Shown: in pieces, positions 33,370 through 43,371 of the stretch
Layout: every line of letters begins with the position of its first letter
How positions within the stretch are numbered: position 1 is the first letter of the stretch
Notes under the pieces: generated by a model
What the model was told of the DNA's origin: nothing
Database searches by the model: none
The model's input: only the letters and a program-made list of their open reading frames with translations
Made by a program: the position numbers and the translations under genes
Assembly (NCBI GenBank): GCA_964440805.1
Contig: CAYTTR010000007.1
Location: 1-64,000, forward strand
Reading direction: 5' to 3'
DNA length: 64,000 nt
Origin: CAYTTR01 sp964440805
GTDB lineage: Bacteria; Acidobacteriota; Aminicenantia; Aminicenantales; Aminicenantaceae

Positions 33370-33654
33370 ATGAGTAATCAGATGACCACCCATGAAGACG
33401 AGCTTGTCCGGTTGAAAAGGATAGAAGGACAGATCCGGGGAGTCCAAAAAATGATCGAAGAGAAAAGGTATTGCATAGATATTCTTACCCAGCTTACTTC
33501 TATTGTAGGAGCTGTAAAGCGAGTAGAAGAAAATATCCTTAACCGCCATCTTAAGGGTTGTGTGCATCAGTCCTTTGCCACTGGAAGTAAAGAAGACAGA
33601 ATAGAAAAAATCGCTGAGGTAATAGAGATATTAAGAAAATTCCGGAGATATTAA
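33370..33654 (+). CDS. csoR: CsoR-family copper-sensing repressor
   Basis: The 94 residues form a four-helix bundle repressor. The Cu(I) ligands of the family are present: Cys35 (RYCIDIL), His60 and Cys64 (RHLKGC). I start at ATG 33370 because AAGGAGAT is well spaced before it; the TTG at 33349 is unlikely. It binds DNA when copper-free and releases when Cu(I) is bound. It is the first gene of the copper operon, 12 bases before copA, with a good promoter upstream. Confidence 0.9.
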   Translation: MSNQMTTHEDELVRLKRIEGQIRGVQKMIEEKRYCIDILTQLTSIVGAVKRVEENILNRHLKGCVHQSFATGSKEDRIEKIAEVIEILRKFRRY

Positions 33655-33666
33655 CTGGAGAAAAAA

Positions 33667-36060
33667 ATGGTTAGCGACCCTGTATGCGGAATGGAAGCCA
33701 GGGAGAATGAGAAGGGAATAACAGCCTTATATAAGGGAAAAGCATATTACTTTTGTTCTCCTGAATGTAAGAAGAAATTTGAGTCTCATCCTGAAACTTA
33801 TGTTCAAGGGCAAAATATTGAATTTAAGGTTAGTGCTGCTTCTGCGGAAATTCCTATTCAGGGGATAATGTGTGCGTCTTGTGTCCAAAAGATAGAAAAA
33901 TCCTTGCTTAAGAGAAACGGAGTAATTAAAACTTCGGTTAACCTGGCTTCAGGTAAAGCGAAAGTAGAGTATTTGCCCTCAGAGACAAGCTTAACCGAAT
34001 TAAAAAAGGCCATTGAATCTACCGGATATAAAGTTTTGGAAATAGAATCTCCGGAAAAAACAGAAGATATGGAGGAAAGCTTCAGAAGGAAAGCATATAC
34101 CAATCTTAAGAGAAGATTTTTTATCGGCTTAATCTTGGGCCTTCTTATTTTTTTGGGCAGTTCCCGGCATTTATTTTCCTGGATTCCGGATTTACTTAGC
34201 AATAATTTTATTCTTTTTATTCTGGCAACTCCGGTTCAGTTCTGGATCGGCTGGCAGTTTTATCAGGGAGCCTGGAGAGCTTTCCGTCATCGAAATGCGG
34301 ACATGAATACTCTCATAGCTGTAGGAACTTCGGCTGCCTATCTTTACAGCGTGACTGCTACTTTTTTCCCTTCTTTTTTTGTTAGTGGAGGCATCAAACC
34401 GGCTGTCTATTTTGATACTTCGGCCCTTATAATAGTTCTGATTCTTCTGGGGCGGCTTCTGGAGGCAAGGGCCAAGGGGCAAACATCCGAAGCCATAAAA
34501 AAATTAATAGGCTTGCAGCCGAAAACTGCCCGGGTCATTAAAGACGGCCGGGAACAGGATATCCCGGTGGAAGAGGTCTTAGTCGGTGATTTGATTTTAG
34601 TCCGGCCGGGCGAGAAAATTCCGGTGGATGGTATAGTTCAGAATGGAAGCTCGGCTGTAGATGAATCCATGATAACCGGAGAGAGTATACCGGTTCAGAA
34701 AAAACCGGGCGATGAAGTAATTGGGGCCACAATCAATAAAACAGGAAGCTTTAAATTTAAGGCCGTCAAAGTGGGAAAAGAAACTGCCTTGGCCCAGATC
34801 ATCAAACTTGTCCAGGATGCTCAAGGCAGCAAGGCTCCTATTCAGAGACTGGCCGATGTTATAAGCGGTTATTTTGTTCCTATCGTCATTTCAGTAGCCA
34901 TTGCCGCTTTTATAGTCTGGTTTAACTTCGGCCCTTCTCCGTCTCTGACTTTTGCTCTCCTGAACTTTGTTGCCGTAATGATTATTGCCTGTCCTTGTGC
35001 CCTGGGATTAGCTACTCCTACAGCGGTGATGGTGGGAACAGGAAAAGGAGCGGAGAAAGGGATTCTCTTGAAAGGTGGAGAAAGCTTGGAGACAGCTCAT
35101 AAGCTCGACACAATTGTCTTTGATAAAACCGGGACCTTAACTAAAGGAGAGCCCGAAGTCACTGATATAGTGCCGGGAAATGCTTTTTCCGAAGAGGAAA
35201 TTCTTAGTTATACGGCCGGTGCCGAAAAAGTATCGGAACACCCTTTAGGAGAAGCCATTGTGAAGAAAGCTAATAAGAGGGGATTCAAGATTGAAGACCC
35301 GGTGGATTTCAAAGCGATTGAAGGTCATGGACTGGAGGCTGAAATCAACGAGCTTCCAGTTATTGCCGGCAATTTGAAATTAATGAAGGACAGAGGGATT
35401 GAATTTGCTGAACTAAGAGAGAAGTCAATGGTACTGGCCGAGGAAGGAAAGACTCTTGTTTATGTCGCCCTTGGCGGTAAAGCAGCCGGAATCATTGCCG
35501 TAGCCGATACCCTTAAGGAGAATTCAATCCGGGTAATTAACGAACTAAAAGAGCTTGGATTGGAGGTTGTTATGTTGACCGGAGATACCCGGAAAACGGC
35601 CGAGGCAATTGCTTTAAAAGCAGGAATTGACAGAGTAATTGCCGAAGTGCTTCCTGAAGATAAAGTTCGCCAAATCCAGAAAATTCAATCCACCGGATCT
35701 CTGGTGGCCATGGTTGGTGACGGAATTAATGATGCCCCGGCTTTAGCCCAGGCCGATATTGGAATTGCTCTTGGCACGGGGACCGATGTGGCCATGGAGG
35801 CTTCGGATATAACTTTGATTAAAGGAGATCTCCGGGGTGTGGTTTCAGCCATAAAATTAAGCAAAAAAACCGGCCGGGTGATAAAACAAAATCTTTTCTG
35901 GGCCTTTTTCTACAATACCCTTGGAATTCCCATTGCAGCCGGCGTCCTTTATCCATTTTTCGGCCTTCTTCTTAATCCGGTTTTTGCCGCGGCAGCTATG
36001 GCTTTCAGTTCCGTTTCAGTTGTTTCCAATTCCTTGAGATTAAGAAAAGCTAAGTTTTAA
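33667..36060 (+). CDS. copA: Copper-exporting P1B-type ATPase
   Basis: The 797 residues start with a YHS domain (~1-45; DPVCGMEA, CSPECKKKF), then an HMA domain with MCASC near residue 67. Eight membrane helices carry the metal-binding CPC in IACPCALGLATPT near residue 441. The catalytic domain has DKTGTLTKGEPEV near residue 486 and GDGINDAPAL. It pumps Cu(I) from the cytoplasm. The extra YHS at the N-terminus is common in anaerobes. It follows csoR by 12 bases and precedes a cupredoxin and the cus genes, so the operon handles copper at both membranes. Confidence 0.93.
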   Translation: MVSDPVCGMEARENEKGITALYKGKAYYFCSPECKKKFESHPETYVQGQNIEFKVSAASAEIPIQGIMCASCVQKIEKSLLKRNGVIKTSVNLASGKAKVEYLPSETSLTELKKAIESTGYKVLEIESPEKTEDMEESFRRKAYTNLKRRFFIGLILGLLIFLGSSRHLFSWIPDLLSNNFILFILATPVQFWIGWQFYQGAWRAFRHRNADMNTLIAVGTSAAYLYSVTATFFPSFFVSGGIKPAVYFDTSALIIVLILLGRLLEARAKGQTSEAIKKLIGLQPKTARVIKDGREQDIPVEEVLVGDLILVRPGEKIPVDGIVQNGSSAVDESMITGESIPVQKKPGDEVIGATINKTGSFKFKAVKVGKETALAQIIKLVQDAQGSKAPIQRLADVISGYFVPIVISVAIAAFIVWFNFGPSPSLTFALLNFVAVMIIACPCALGLATPTAVMVGTGKGAEKGILLKGGESLETAHKLDTIVFDKTGTLTKGEPEVTDIVPGNAFSEEEILSYTAGAEKVSEHPLGEAIVKKANKRGFKIEDPVDFKAIEGHGLEAEINELPVIAGNLKLMKDRGIEFAELREKSMVLAEEGKTLVYVALGGKAAGIIAVADTLKENSIRVINELKELGLEVVMLTGDTRKTAEAIALKAGIDRVIAEVLPEDKVRQIQKIQSTGSLVAMVGDGINDAPALAQADIGIALGTGTDVAMEASDITLIKGDLRGVVSAIKLSKKTGRVIKQNLFWAFFYNTLGIPIAAGVLYPFFGLLLNPVFAAAAMAFSSVSVVSNSLRLRKAKF

Positions 36061-36079
36061 TATTAAATAGAGGTTAAAA

Positions 36080-36454
36080 ATGTGGGTAAAATTAGTAATA
36101 ATAATAATCGGTATTATTTTGATTTTTTTAGTTAACTGGTATTTCTTTTTTTCCGAAAGAAGTGAAGTTAAAATTGAAGCCGAAGAGACGGGAATTCAAG
36201 AAGTAAAAATTACGATTAAGGGCGGATATGATCCGGATGTAATTGTGGTTAAGAAAGGAATTCCGGTTCGGTTGAACTTTTACAGGGATGAAACGGCCGA
36301 ATGTTCGGAAGAGGTTCAATTCGGGGATTTTGGGATTCGGAAAAAGCTGCAGGCGTTTCAGACAACCAGCCTTGAATTTACGCCGGAAAAAGAAGGGGAA
36401 TATGTATTCACCTGCGGCATGGGGATGTTGAGAGGGAAAATGATAGTGAGGTGA
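36080..36454 (+). CDS. Membrane-anchored cupredoxin-domain protein
   Basis: The 124 residues have an N-terminal membrane helix (~4-26) and then a cupredoxin-like beta-sandwich: VKITIKGGYDPDVIVVKKGI, ECSEEVQFGDFGI and FTCGMGMLRGKMIV. Cysteine and methionine residues in the last motif are likely copper ligands. Such proteins follow copper ATPases in many bacteria and may pass copper across the inner membrane. It lies 19 bases after copA in the same operon. Confidence 0.85.
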   Translation: MWVKLVIIIIGIILIFLVNWYFFFSERSEVKIEAEETGIQEVKITIKGGYDPDVIVVKKGIPVRLNFYRDETAECSEEVQFGDFGIRKKLQAFQTTSLEFTPEKEGEYVFTCGMGMLRGKMIVR

Positions 36455-36531
36455 ATTTTTTTTGGCCTTATAATCTACTTAATTGATGGGAATAATAAAA
36501 TTCTCAGAAAAATCCATCAAGGAAGGATAGG

Positions 36532-37833
36532 ATGAATAAAATATTTCTCAATTTTTTATTCCTTTTGATTCTGTTTAATCAATCGCCTCTTGCAGCAAAT
36601 CAACAATCTGAAGAAAAGCCATCTTTATCCCTCTATATTGAGAAGGCACTAACCAATAATCCCAGGCTGGAAGCAATGGCTCAAAAAGTTCTGGCTGCGG
36701 AGAAAGCTGTGCCTCAGGCCGGAGCCTTGCCTGATCCTAAAATCACTTTAGGCCTGATGAACCTTCCGGCAAACAGCTTCGCCTTTGATCAGGAGCCGAT
36801 GACAGGCAAACAGATTGGTGTGAGCCAGATGTTTCCTTTTCCGGGGAAATTATCTTTAAAAAAAGATCTCTCCGAACTCGAAGTAAAGGCCGTCATGTTC
36901 CAACAGAAAGAGCTTATTAACCAAATAATTTTTATGATTAAAGAAGTTTATTACGATATCTACACTTCTGACCGGGCTATTGAGACTATTGAGAAAAATA
37001 TGGAATTGATGAAGCAGATAATCCAGGTCGTAGAAACCAAGTATGCAACAGGAACAGGGCTTCAGCAAGACTTATTTCGAGCCCAGGTCGAGCTGATTAA
37101 GCTGGAAGATGACCTGCTTATGTGGCAACAGAAACGCCAAGTATTTACAGTGAGAATGAATGAAATTCTCAACCAGCCGGAAAACACTCCAATTGGAAAA
37201 ATACCGGAGCTTCTTGAAGCTTCCGGGAAAGAAGAATCGTTTTTGGTGAGGGAACAAATTGAAAATCGAAGACCTTTACTCCTGGCCTGGAAAGAGAAAG
37301 TCCGCATGGCTGAGGTTGAAACCAGACTGGCTCAACGTGACTTTTGGCCTGATATTACCGTTAATGCCGCCTACAGCCAGCGCGATGATCTTAGAGGCGG
37401 GACTGAAATGACGGATTTTTTATCTGTTTCGCTTTCATTGGATATACCTCTTTATTTTAAAAATAAACAAAACCAGAAAATAGCTGCTAAGCAACTGGAG
37501 TATAAAGCTTTAAAGGCCGACTATCAAAGTGTTCTCAATAGTGTTTTAAGTGAAGCTGAAAGCTTGAAAGCTGAGCTCAAGAGAAACCGGCAAAGAGTCG
37601 ACCTTTATAAAGAAGGAATTATTCCTCAGGCTGAGAAATCTCTCCAGTCTGCTCAGGCCGGTTATCAAGTAGGGAAAGTTGATTTTTTGAATGTGGTGGA
37701 CAACTGGATGAGGCTTTTTAACTATGAACTTCAATATCATTCGGCCCTGGCCGATTACTTAAAGACCCAGGCTAAATATGATTTGGCTGTGGGTAAGGAA
37801 ACTTTTAAAAGAAACAGGCTTCAAGGGCAGTGA
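36532..37833 (+). CDS. TolC-family outer membrane efflux protein (CusC-like)
   Basis: The 433 residues have a signal peptide ending near QSPLAANQ and two OEP repeats with long amphipathic helices. The first half contains VETKYATGTGLQQDLFRAQVE (as KYATGTGLQQDLFRAQVE) and the second SAQAGYQVGKVDFLNVVDNW, the paired family motif. It forms the outer membrane channel for the CusBA-like pump that follows. ATG 36532 follows AAGGAAGGA. Its stop overlaps the region of the cusB start. Confidence 0.88.
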   Translation: MNKIFLNFLFLLILFNQSPLAANQQSEEKPSLSLYIEKALTNNPRLEAMAQKVLAAEKAVPQAGALPDPKITLGLMNLPANSFAFDQEPMTGKQIGVSQMFPFPGKLSLKKDLSELEVKAVMFQQKELINQIIFMIKEVYYDIYTSDRAIETIEKNMELMKQIIQVVETKYATGTGLQQDLFRAQVELIKLEDDLLMWQQKRQVFTVRMNEILNQPENTPIGKIPELLEASGKEESFLVREQIENRRPLLLAWKEKVRMAEVETRLAQRDFWPDITVNAAYSQRDDLRGGTEMTDFLSVSLSLDIPLYFKNKQNQKIAAKQLEYKALKADYQSVLNSVLSEAESLKAELKRNRQRVDLYKEGIIPQAEKSLQSAQAGYQVGKVDFLNVVDNWMRLFNYELQYHSALADYLKTQAKYDLAVGKETFKRNRLQGQ

Positions 37834-37847
37834 TGGGAGAGAATAAA

Positions 37848-39266
37848 ATGAAAGGAAAATTTTTTATCTTTCTTATTTTGGGAATTGTGATTGGCGGAGG
37901 AGGTGTCTATTTTTTCGGGCCTAAAGCCGAAGTAACCGGGGCAATGACAAACCAAACAGAACCCCAGCTTTACAGCTGCGGCATGCATCCGGAAGTTGTG
38001 TCAGAAGAGCCGGGAGATTGTCCCATTTGCGGAATGAAACTTACTCCCATAAGAAAAAATAACCAATCCGCTCCGGCTGAAAAGGAAAAACAGAGCCGGA
38101 AGATACTCTATTGGAGAGCTCCTATGGACCCGACTGAAATCTATGACAAACCGGGAAAATCCAAGATGGGGATGGATCTGGTTCCGGTCTACGAAGGAGA
38201 AGAGGCCGGGGGAGCGGGCAGCATTCTAATTGATGGAGCCGTTCAACAGAATATGAATCTGCGCTTGGGGTCTGTAGTCCGCCGGGATATAAGCCGCATT
38301 ATCCGGGCCTTTGGCAAGGTAACTTATGCTCAGGATAATCAATATTCGGTCAACACTAAAGTTTCGGGCTGGATAGAGAAACTCCATGTTAACAACGAAG
38401 GACAGATGGTAAAAAGAGGAGACTCCCTGCTTGAGATTTATTCACCCGAACTTGTTTCCACTCAAGAAGAATATCTGTTGGCCCTGAATAATTTAAAACA
38501 AACCGAAGACAGTCCTTATCGGAGCATCCGTCAGAACGCAGAAAAAATGGCCGATTTGGCCAGGAAAAGATTGGAGTATTGGGATATTCCTGAGACCGAA
38601 ATAGAAAGGATAGAGAATAGAGGGAAGATACGCCGGACTCTTGTTTTAAAATCTCCGGTTAACGGGATTGTTACGCATAAAGCTGTGGTTGAAGGAGACC
38701 GGGTTGAGCCGGGAATGAATCTATTTCATTTAGCTGATCTGAGCAAGATTTGGGTAGAGGCTGCCGTTTATGAGTCTGAGCTTGATTTGATTAAACCGGG
38801 GCAAAGAGCTGAATTGGAACTGGATCAGCTAAAGGGAAGAAATATCACGGGCAAAGTTGATTTTGTTTATCCTTACCTTGACAGAAAGTCCCGGGCTAAT
38901 AATATCAGGCTGGTTTTTTCTAATCCGGGGATGCAGTTGAAACCGGATATGTTTGCTACCGTTTATATCCAGGGTCCGGTTGCCGGGAATTCTCTGGCTA
39001 TTCCGGCTGAAGCGGTGATCTATTCTGGAAAAAGGCGGGTTGTATTTGTAAGTAAAGGAGAGGGAAAGTTCGAGCCCAGGGAAGTGAAAATAGGGGTTGA
39101 GTCTGAAGACGGTTTTGTCCAGGTCCTTTCAGGGCTTTTTGAAGATGAAGAAGTAGTGGTTTCGGGCCAATTCCTCCTTGATTCAGAGAGCAGAATGAGA
39201 GAAGCAATTGCCAAAATGCGCTCCCTTAAAGCTCAAGAGCAAAAAACAGAGGATAGAAACAATTAA
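37848..39266 (+). CDS. cusB: Heavy-metal RND periplasmic adaptor (CusB-like)
   Basis: The 472 residues have one N-terminal membrane anchor (~5-26) and a heavy-metal-binding domain YSCGMHPEVV with CPICGMKLTP, then a second related motif ILYWRAPMDP with KMGMDLVPVY. A membrane-fusion body follows: barrel-sandwich with VNTKVSGWIEKLHVNNEG and a hairpin around residues 210-260. I chose ATG 37848, because GGGAGA lies eight bases before; ATG 37833 and GTG 37830 are alternatives. It links the CusA-like pump to the TolC-like channel and passes Cu/Ag. Confidence 0.9.
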   Translation: MKGKFFIFLILGIVIGGGGVYFFGPKAEVTGAMTNQTEPQLYSCGMHPEVVSEEPGDCPICGMKLTPIRKNNQSAPAEKEKQSRKILYWRAPMDPTEIYDKPGKSKMGMDLVPVYEGEEAGGAGSILIDGAVQQNMNLRLGSVVRRDISRIIRAFGKVTYAQDNQYSVNTKVSGWIEKLHVNNEGQMVKRGDSLLEIYSPELVSTQEEYLLALNNLKQTEDSPYRSIRQNAEKMADLARKRLEYWDIPETEIERIENRGKIRRTLVLKSPVNGIVTHKAVVEGDRVEPGMNLFHLADLSKIWVEAAVYESELDLIKPGQRAELELDQLKGRNITGKVDFVYPYLDRKSRANNIRLVFSNPGMQLKPDMFATVYIQGPVAGNSLAIPAEAVIYSGKRRVVFVSKGEGKFEPREVKIGVESEDGFVQVLSGLFEDEEVVVSGQFLLDSESRMREAIAKMRSLKAQEQKTEDRNN

Positions 39267-39287
39267 GGAAGATTACCGGGGAGAAAA

Positions 39288-42200
39288 ATGATTGAAAAAA
39301 TAATTGAATGGTCGGTAAACAATAGAATTCTGGTTATAACGGGAGTGGCGGCTTTAATTCTGGCCGGGTTTGCCGCCATAAAAACTACTCCCATTGATGC
39401 CATCCCGGATTTGAGTGATATCCAGGTAATCGTTTTTACTGAATTTCAAGGCCAGGGACCAAATGTGGTCGAAGACCAGGTCACCTATCCCTTGACCACC
39501 GCCATGCTGGCCGTACCTAAAGCCAAGGTTGTCCGGGGATATTCCTTTTTCGGGCTTTCCATGGTTTATGTAATTTTCGAGGACGGAACCGATCTCTACT
39601 GGGCCCGAAGCCGGGTTTTGGAATATTTAAACTATGCTGCCGGACGTTTACCTCAAGGGATCACCCCTCAGCTTGGACCTGATGCCACTGGAGTGGGATG
39701 GGTTTATGAATATGTTCTTGATGGAGGAGACCGGTATGACCTGCAGCAATTAAGGTCGATTCAGGACTGGTACCTGCGTTATGAACTGGCCAGTGTACCG
39801 GGAGTTAGTGAACTGGCCAGCGTGGGCGGTTTCGTCAAACAGTACCAGGTTGAGGTTGATCCTCTCAAACTTCAGGCCTACAATCTGTCCCTTCAGCAGG
39901 TCACGAGAGCCATTCAGAGAAGTAACAATGATGTTGGGGGCAGGGTATTGGAAATGGGTGAAACGGAGTTTATGGTCAGAGGGCTTGGTTATATTAAATC
40001 GATAAATGATTTAAAGAAAGTTTTGGTGGGTATGGGGCCCAACAATGCCCCTGTTTTTCTCGAAGATGTCTCCCATATTCATATCGGTCCTGAGCTCCGC
40101 CGGGGTATTGCCGACTGGAACGGACTGGGAGAAACCGTGGGCGGTGTGGTTGTTATGCGCTATGGTGAAAATGCTCTCAAGGTTATCGATAGAGTGAAAG
40201 AGAAACTTGAAGAGTTGAAAAAAGGTCTCCCAGAGGGAGTTACCATAAAAACAGCTTATGACCGTTCTTCCTTAATTAAAAGAGCGGTGGCTACCTTGAA
40301 GGAAAAATTAGTTGAGGAAATTGTTATTGTGGCCCTGGTTATAGTTTTATTTCTTCTTCACCTCAGGAGTTCGTTAGTGGCGGTTATTACTCTTCCCCTG
40401 GGAGTTCTTCTCTCTTTTGTAGTAATGAGAGCCCAGGGATTGAATGCCAATATTATGTCTCTTGGAGGCATAGCCATTGCCATTGGAGCAATGGTTGATG
40501 CTGTGGTAGTGATGATTGAAAACGCCCATAAACACCTGGAAAGAGAAGATATAGCCGGCCGTAAGGATAGATGGTCGTTAATTATTCGCTCCTCCAAGGA
40601 GGTCGGCCCTGCTCTTTTTTATTCCCTTCTCATTATTACTTTTTCCTTTTTGCCTGTTTTTACCTTGCAGCAGCAGGAAGGCCGTCTTTTCAAACCCCTT
40701 GCCTTTACCAAAACCTATGCCATGGCCGGTTCAGCCGTTCTGGCCATTACGGTTGTTCCGGTTCTGATGGGAATTTTTATCAGGGGAAAGGTCCGTTCCG
40801 AGAAAAAACACCCCTTGAGCCGGTTCCTGATAAAAATCTATCGCCCGGTGATTCAATTTGTTCTAGGGCACAAAGTGGCGGTTATCCTGGGAGCGGTGTT
40901 AATTATTGCTTTGACAGTGTTTCCTCTATCCAGGATAGGCTCTGAATTTATGCCGCCGCTTAATGAAGGTGATTTACTTTATATGCCCACCACTCTGCCC
41001 GGAATTTCGGTTACCAAGGCTAAAGAGCTTCTCCAGCAAACCGATAAAATTATTGCCGGTTTTCCTGAAGTCGAATCAGTTTTTGGCAAGATCGGCCGGG
41101 CAGAAACAGCCACTGATCCTGCTCCTTTAACCATGATTGAAACTACTATTACCCTTAAAAGCAAAGATAAGTGGCGGCCGGGAATGACCATGGAAAAGTT
41201 GATAGAAGAGCTTGACCGGGCGGTCCAATTTCCCGGCTTGACCAATGCCTGGACTATGCCCATAAAAACCAGGATTGACATGTTAAGTACCGGGATTAAA
41301 ACTCCGGTGGGGATTAAGCTTATGGGATCCGATCTCCAAACACTTTCTGATTTGGGCGAAGAGATTGAAGCTGTCCTGAGACAGGTTCCGGGTACAGCCA
41401 GTGTTATCTCGGAAAGAGTTACCGGAGGGAATTATCTTGATTTTGAAATTAACAGAGAAGCAGCCGGCCGCTACGGTCTTTCGGTGGCAGATGTTCAGGA
41501 AGTAATTAAGTCTGCCATCGGAGGAATGAATGTCGCTACTACTGTTGAGGGATTGCAGCGCTATCCGGTTAATGTCCGCTATAGCCGGGAATTAAGAGAT
41601 GATTTAACTTCTCTTAAAAGGGTATTGGTTTCTACTCCTACCGGTGCAGAAATTCCTTTGTCCCAACTGGCAGAGCTTCAAATTAAAAAAGGCCCGGCCA
41701 TGATAAAAAGCGAGAACGCCCGGCGGACCGCCTGGTTATATATTGACTTGCGTGATATTGATGTCGGCTCCTACGTCAAAACGGCCAGGCAGGCCGTTTA
41801 CTCTTCGGTAGCTTTTCCACCTGGATACAGTCTTGCCTGGAGCGGTCAGTATGAGTATATGGAACGGGCTCAACAACGTCTGCAACTGGTGGTGCCGGTG
41901 ACCCTGCTTATTATTTTTCTTTTGCTGTATTTAAACTTTAAAAACATCACTGAAAGCTTGATTATTATGTTGTCCCTGCCGTTTGCCTTGGTGGGAGGAA
42001 TATGGATGATGTGGCTTAGCGGTTACAATATGAGTGTGGCGGTTGGAGTCGGTTTTATTGCTCTGGCAGGAGTGGCGGCTGAGACGGGAGTAGTAATGCT
42101 GCTTTACTTAGATAATGCTTATAAACAAAGGCTTAAACTAAGTAAGATGAAATCGAAGAAAGACCTGCGGGAGGCTGTTGTTTACGGGGCAGTAGAAAGA

Positions 42201-42419
42201 GTGCGGCCCAAGCTAATGACGGTTTCGACTACTATCGCCGGGCTGCTCCCAATTATGTGGGCCAGCGGGACCGGTTCCCAGGTAATGAAGAGAATTGCTA
42301 CCCCTATGGTAGGCGGTCTCTTAACATCGACTGCTCTGACTCTTATAGTAATTCCCGCCATATATTACCTTTGGAGAGGCAGGAGACTATTAGAGCTGGA
42401 TAGAAGCCAAGATGAATGA
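39288..42419 (+). CDS. cusA: Heavy-metal efflux RND pump (CusA/CzcA family)
   Basis: This 1043-residue pump has the HME-RND layout: first membrane helix ~9-28, the conserved TTPIDAIPDLSDIQV at ~33, and a helix containing IAIGAMVDAVVVMIENAHKH with the proton-relay Asp. The C-terminal half has GFIALAGVAAETGVVMLLYL. Large periplasmic domains lie between. It exports Cu(I)/Ag(I) or related cations to the outside with the adaptor and channel encoded just upstream. It is the last gene of the copper operon; the stop is followed by convergent relics of another efflux operon. Confidence 0.92.
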   Translation: MIEKIIEWSVNNRILVITGVAALILAGFAAIKTTPIDAIPDLSDIQVIVFTEFQGQGPNVVEDQVTYPLTTAMLAVPKAKVVRGYSFFGLSMVYVIFEDGTDLYWARSRVLEYLNYAAGRLPQGITPQLGPDATGVGWVYEYVLDGGDRYDLQQLRSIQDWYLRYELASVPGVSELASVGGFVKQYQVEVDPLKLQAYNLSLQQVTRAIQRSNNDVGGRVLEMGETEFMVRGLGYIKSINDLKKVLVGMGPNNAPVFLEDVSHIHIGPELRRGIADWNGLGETVGGVVVMRYGENALKVIDRVKEKLEELKKGLPEGVTIKTAYDRSSLIKRAVATLKEKLVEEIVIVALVIVLFLLHLRSSLVAVITLPLGVLLSFVVMRAQGLNANIMSLGGIAIAIGAMVDAVVVMIENAHKHLEREDIAGRKDRWSLIIRSSKEVGPALFYSLLIITFSFLPVFTLQQQEGRLFKPLAFTKTYAMAGSAVLAITVVPVLMGIFIRGKVRSEKKHPLSRFLIKIYRPVIQFVLGHKVAVILGAVLIIALTVFPLSRIGSEFMPPLNEGDLLYMPTTLPGISVTKAKELLQQTDKIIAGFPEVESVFGKIGRAETATDPAPLTMIETTITLKSKDKWRPGMTMEKLIEELDRAVQFPGLTNAWTMPIKTRIDMLSTGIKTPVGIKLMGSDLQTLSDLGEEIEAVLRQVPGTASVISERVTGGNYLDFEINREAAGRYGLSVADVQEVIKSAIGGMNVATTVEGLQRYPVNVRYSRELRDDLTSLKRVLVSTPTGAEIPLSQLAELQIKKGPAMIKSENARRTAWLYIDLRDIDVGSYVKTARQAVYSSVAFPPGYSLAWSGQYEYMERAQQRLQLVVPVTLLIIFLLLYLNFKNITESLIIMLSLPFALVGGIWMMWLSGYNMSVAVGVGFIALAGVAAETGVVMLLYLDNAYKQRLKLSKMKSKKDLREAVVYGAVERVRPKLMTVSTTIAGLLPIMWASGTGSQVMKRIATPMVGGLLTSTALTLIVIPAIYYLWRGRRLLELDRSQDE

Positions 42420-42457
42420 CAATCAGTTCCGTAGGTATTGCTTAAAGCTTTTAAGTT

Positions 42458-43032
42458 TTATTCGGTTTTCTTGGATTTTTTGCCTTCAAAAAGAGAGTAA
42501 ACTACAGGGACAATAATAAGTGTGATCACGGTCGAGCTCAAAAGCCCTCCTACCACTGCCCTGGCCAAGGGTGATTGGGCTTCTCCTCCTTCCCCTAATC
42601 CTAAGGCCAGGGGAATCATTGCCATAATGATGGCATTGGTCACAGTCAGGTCGAGAATGTCTTGGTTCCAACTTCCATTTCTACGGTCACTCGAACTTCT
42701 CCTTCATCGGTAGACGGCAAGAATTCACTCCCTACCAGCCGAACAAGAGCAATGCTTCCAGCTAAAATGGCGACGGTTATTCCTAAAACAAGTATCCGGT
42801 GATTAAGGGCGTAGTGAAGAAAAGCTTTATAATTATTCTCTATACGGCTGAAAAAATTTTTTATTAAATCTTGAAATTTATTCCGCCGGGTTTTTCCATG
42901 AGGATTGGATGATTTTGATACTCTTAGAATTCGACCAGAAAGCATGGGGATTAAGGTTAGGGCGACAAAAAGAGAACATAAAAGGGAAAAACTTACTACA
43001 TAGGCCAGTTGCTTGAACATTATTCCCGACAT
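42458..43032 (-). pseudogene. Relic of an HAE1-type RND efflux permease
   Basis: Two fragments of one gene remain. The first begins GMSGIMFKQLAYVVSFSLLC, typical of a helix near the middle of an RND pump, then continues to EFLPSTDEGEVRVTVEMEVG at the start of the second periplasmic loop. A deletion and frameshift near 42645 join it directly to the last two helices (AIIMAMIPLALGLGEGGEAQ, SSTVITLIIVPVVYSLF). Most of both halves of the ~1000-residue pump is missing. It is in line with the adaptor relic upstream, read in the same frame across a stop at 43048. Confidence 0.85.
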
Positions 43033-43047
43033 GCCTCGGATCTGGCA

Positions 43048-43371
43048 TCAAGTCAATGGAAAGGCGCTGGTTGTAACAGATGCTCTTTGGCCTGTTTGTA
43101 GCCTAAAATAATCTTTGTCGGTTACATGGATAACTGCCGTTATGGGTTGAAGGTCGATGATCGAAAGAATGGGAGTATTGGCTGAAAGCATTGTCCCTTC
43201 ATCGACAAATCTTTCTCCCACGTATCTTACTTCGCTTCCCTTTTCCCAGGAAGCATGTATCCGGGTGTAGGATAAGCGAACCCTGGCAGCTTCCAAAGCT
43301 GCTTCTCTGTTGGCCAGTTGTTGGGCAACTGTCACTTTATACCTGCTTTCCTGAGCCGCGTATTGAGCCAT
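43048..43371 (-). pseudogene. Relic of an RND periplasmic adaptor (HlyD-like)
   Basis: Only the end of the coiled-coil hairpin and the start of the beta-barrel survive: AQQLANREAALEAARVRLSY, TRIHASWEKG, then SIIDLQPITAVIHVTDKDYF. Both the signal/N-terminal part and the C-terminal membrane-proximal part are missing. It runs on from the TolC relic with a one-base overlap and joins the pump relic in frame across a stop codon. Deletions rather than point changes explain the loss. Confidence 0.83.

Noticed and set aside
42420..42457. Terminator after cusA
   Set aside because: A weak AT-only palindrome (GCTTAAAGC...) exists, but it has no GC-rich stem and is not convincing.
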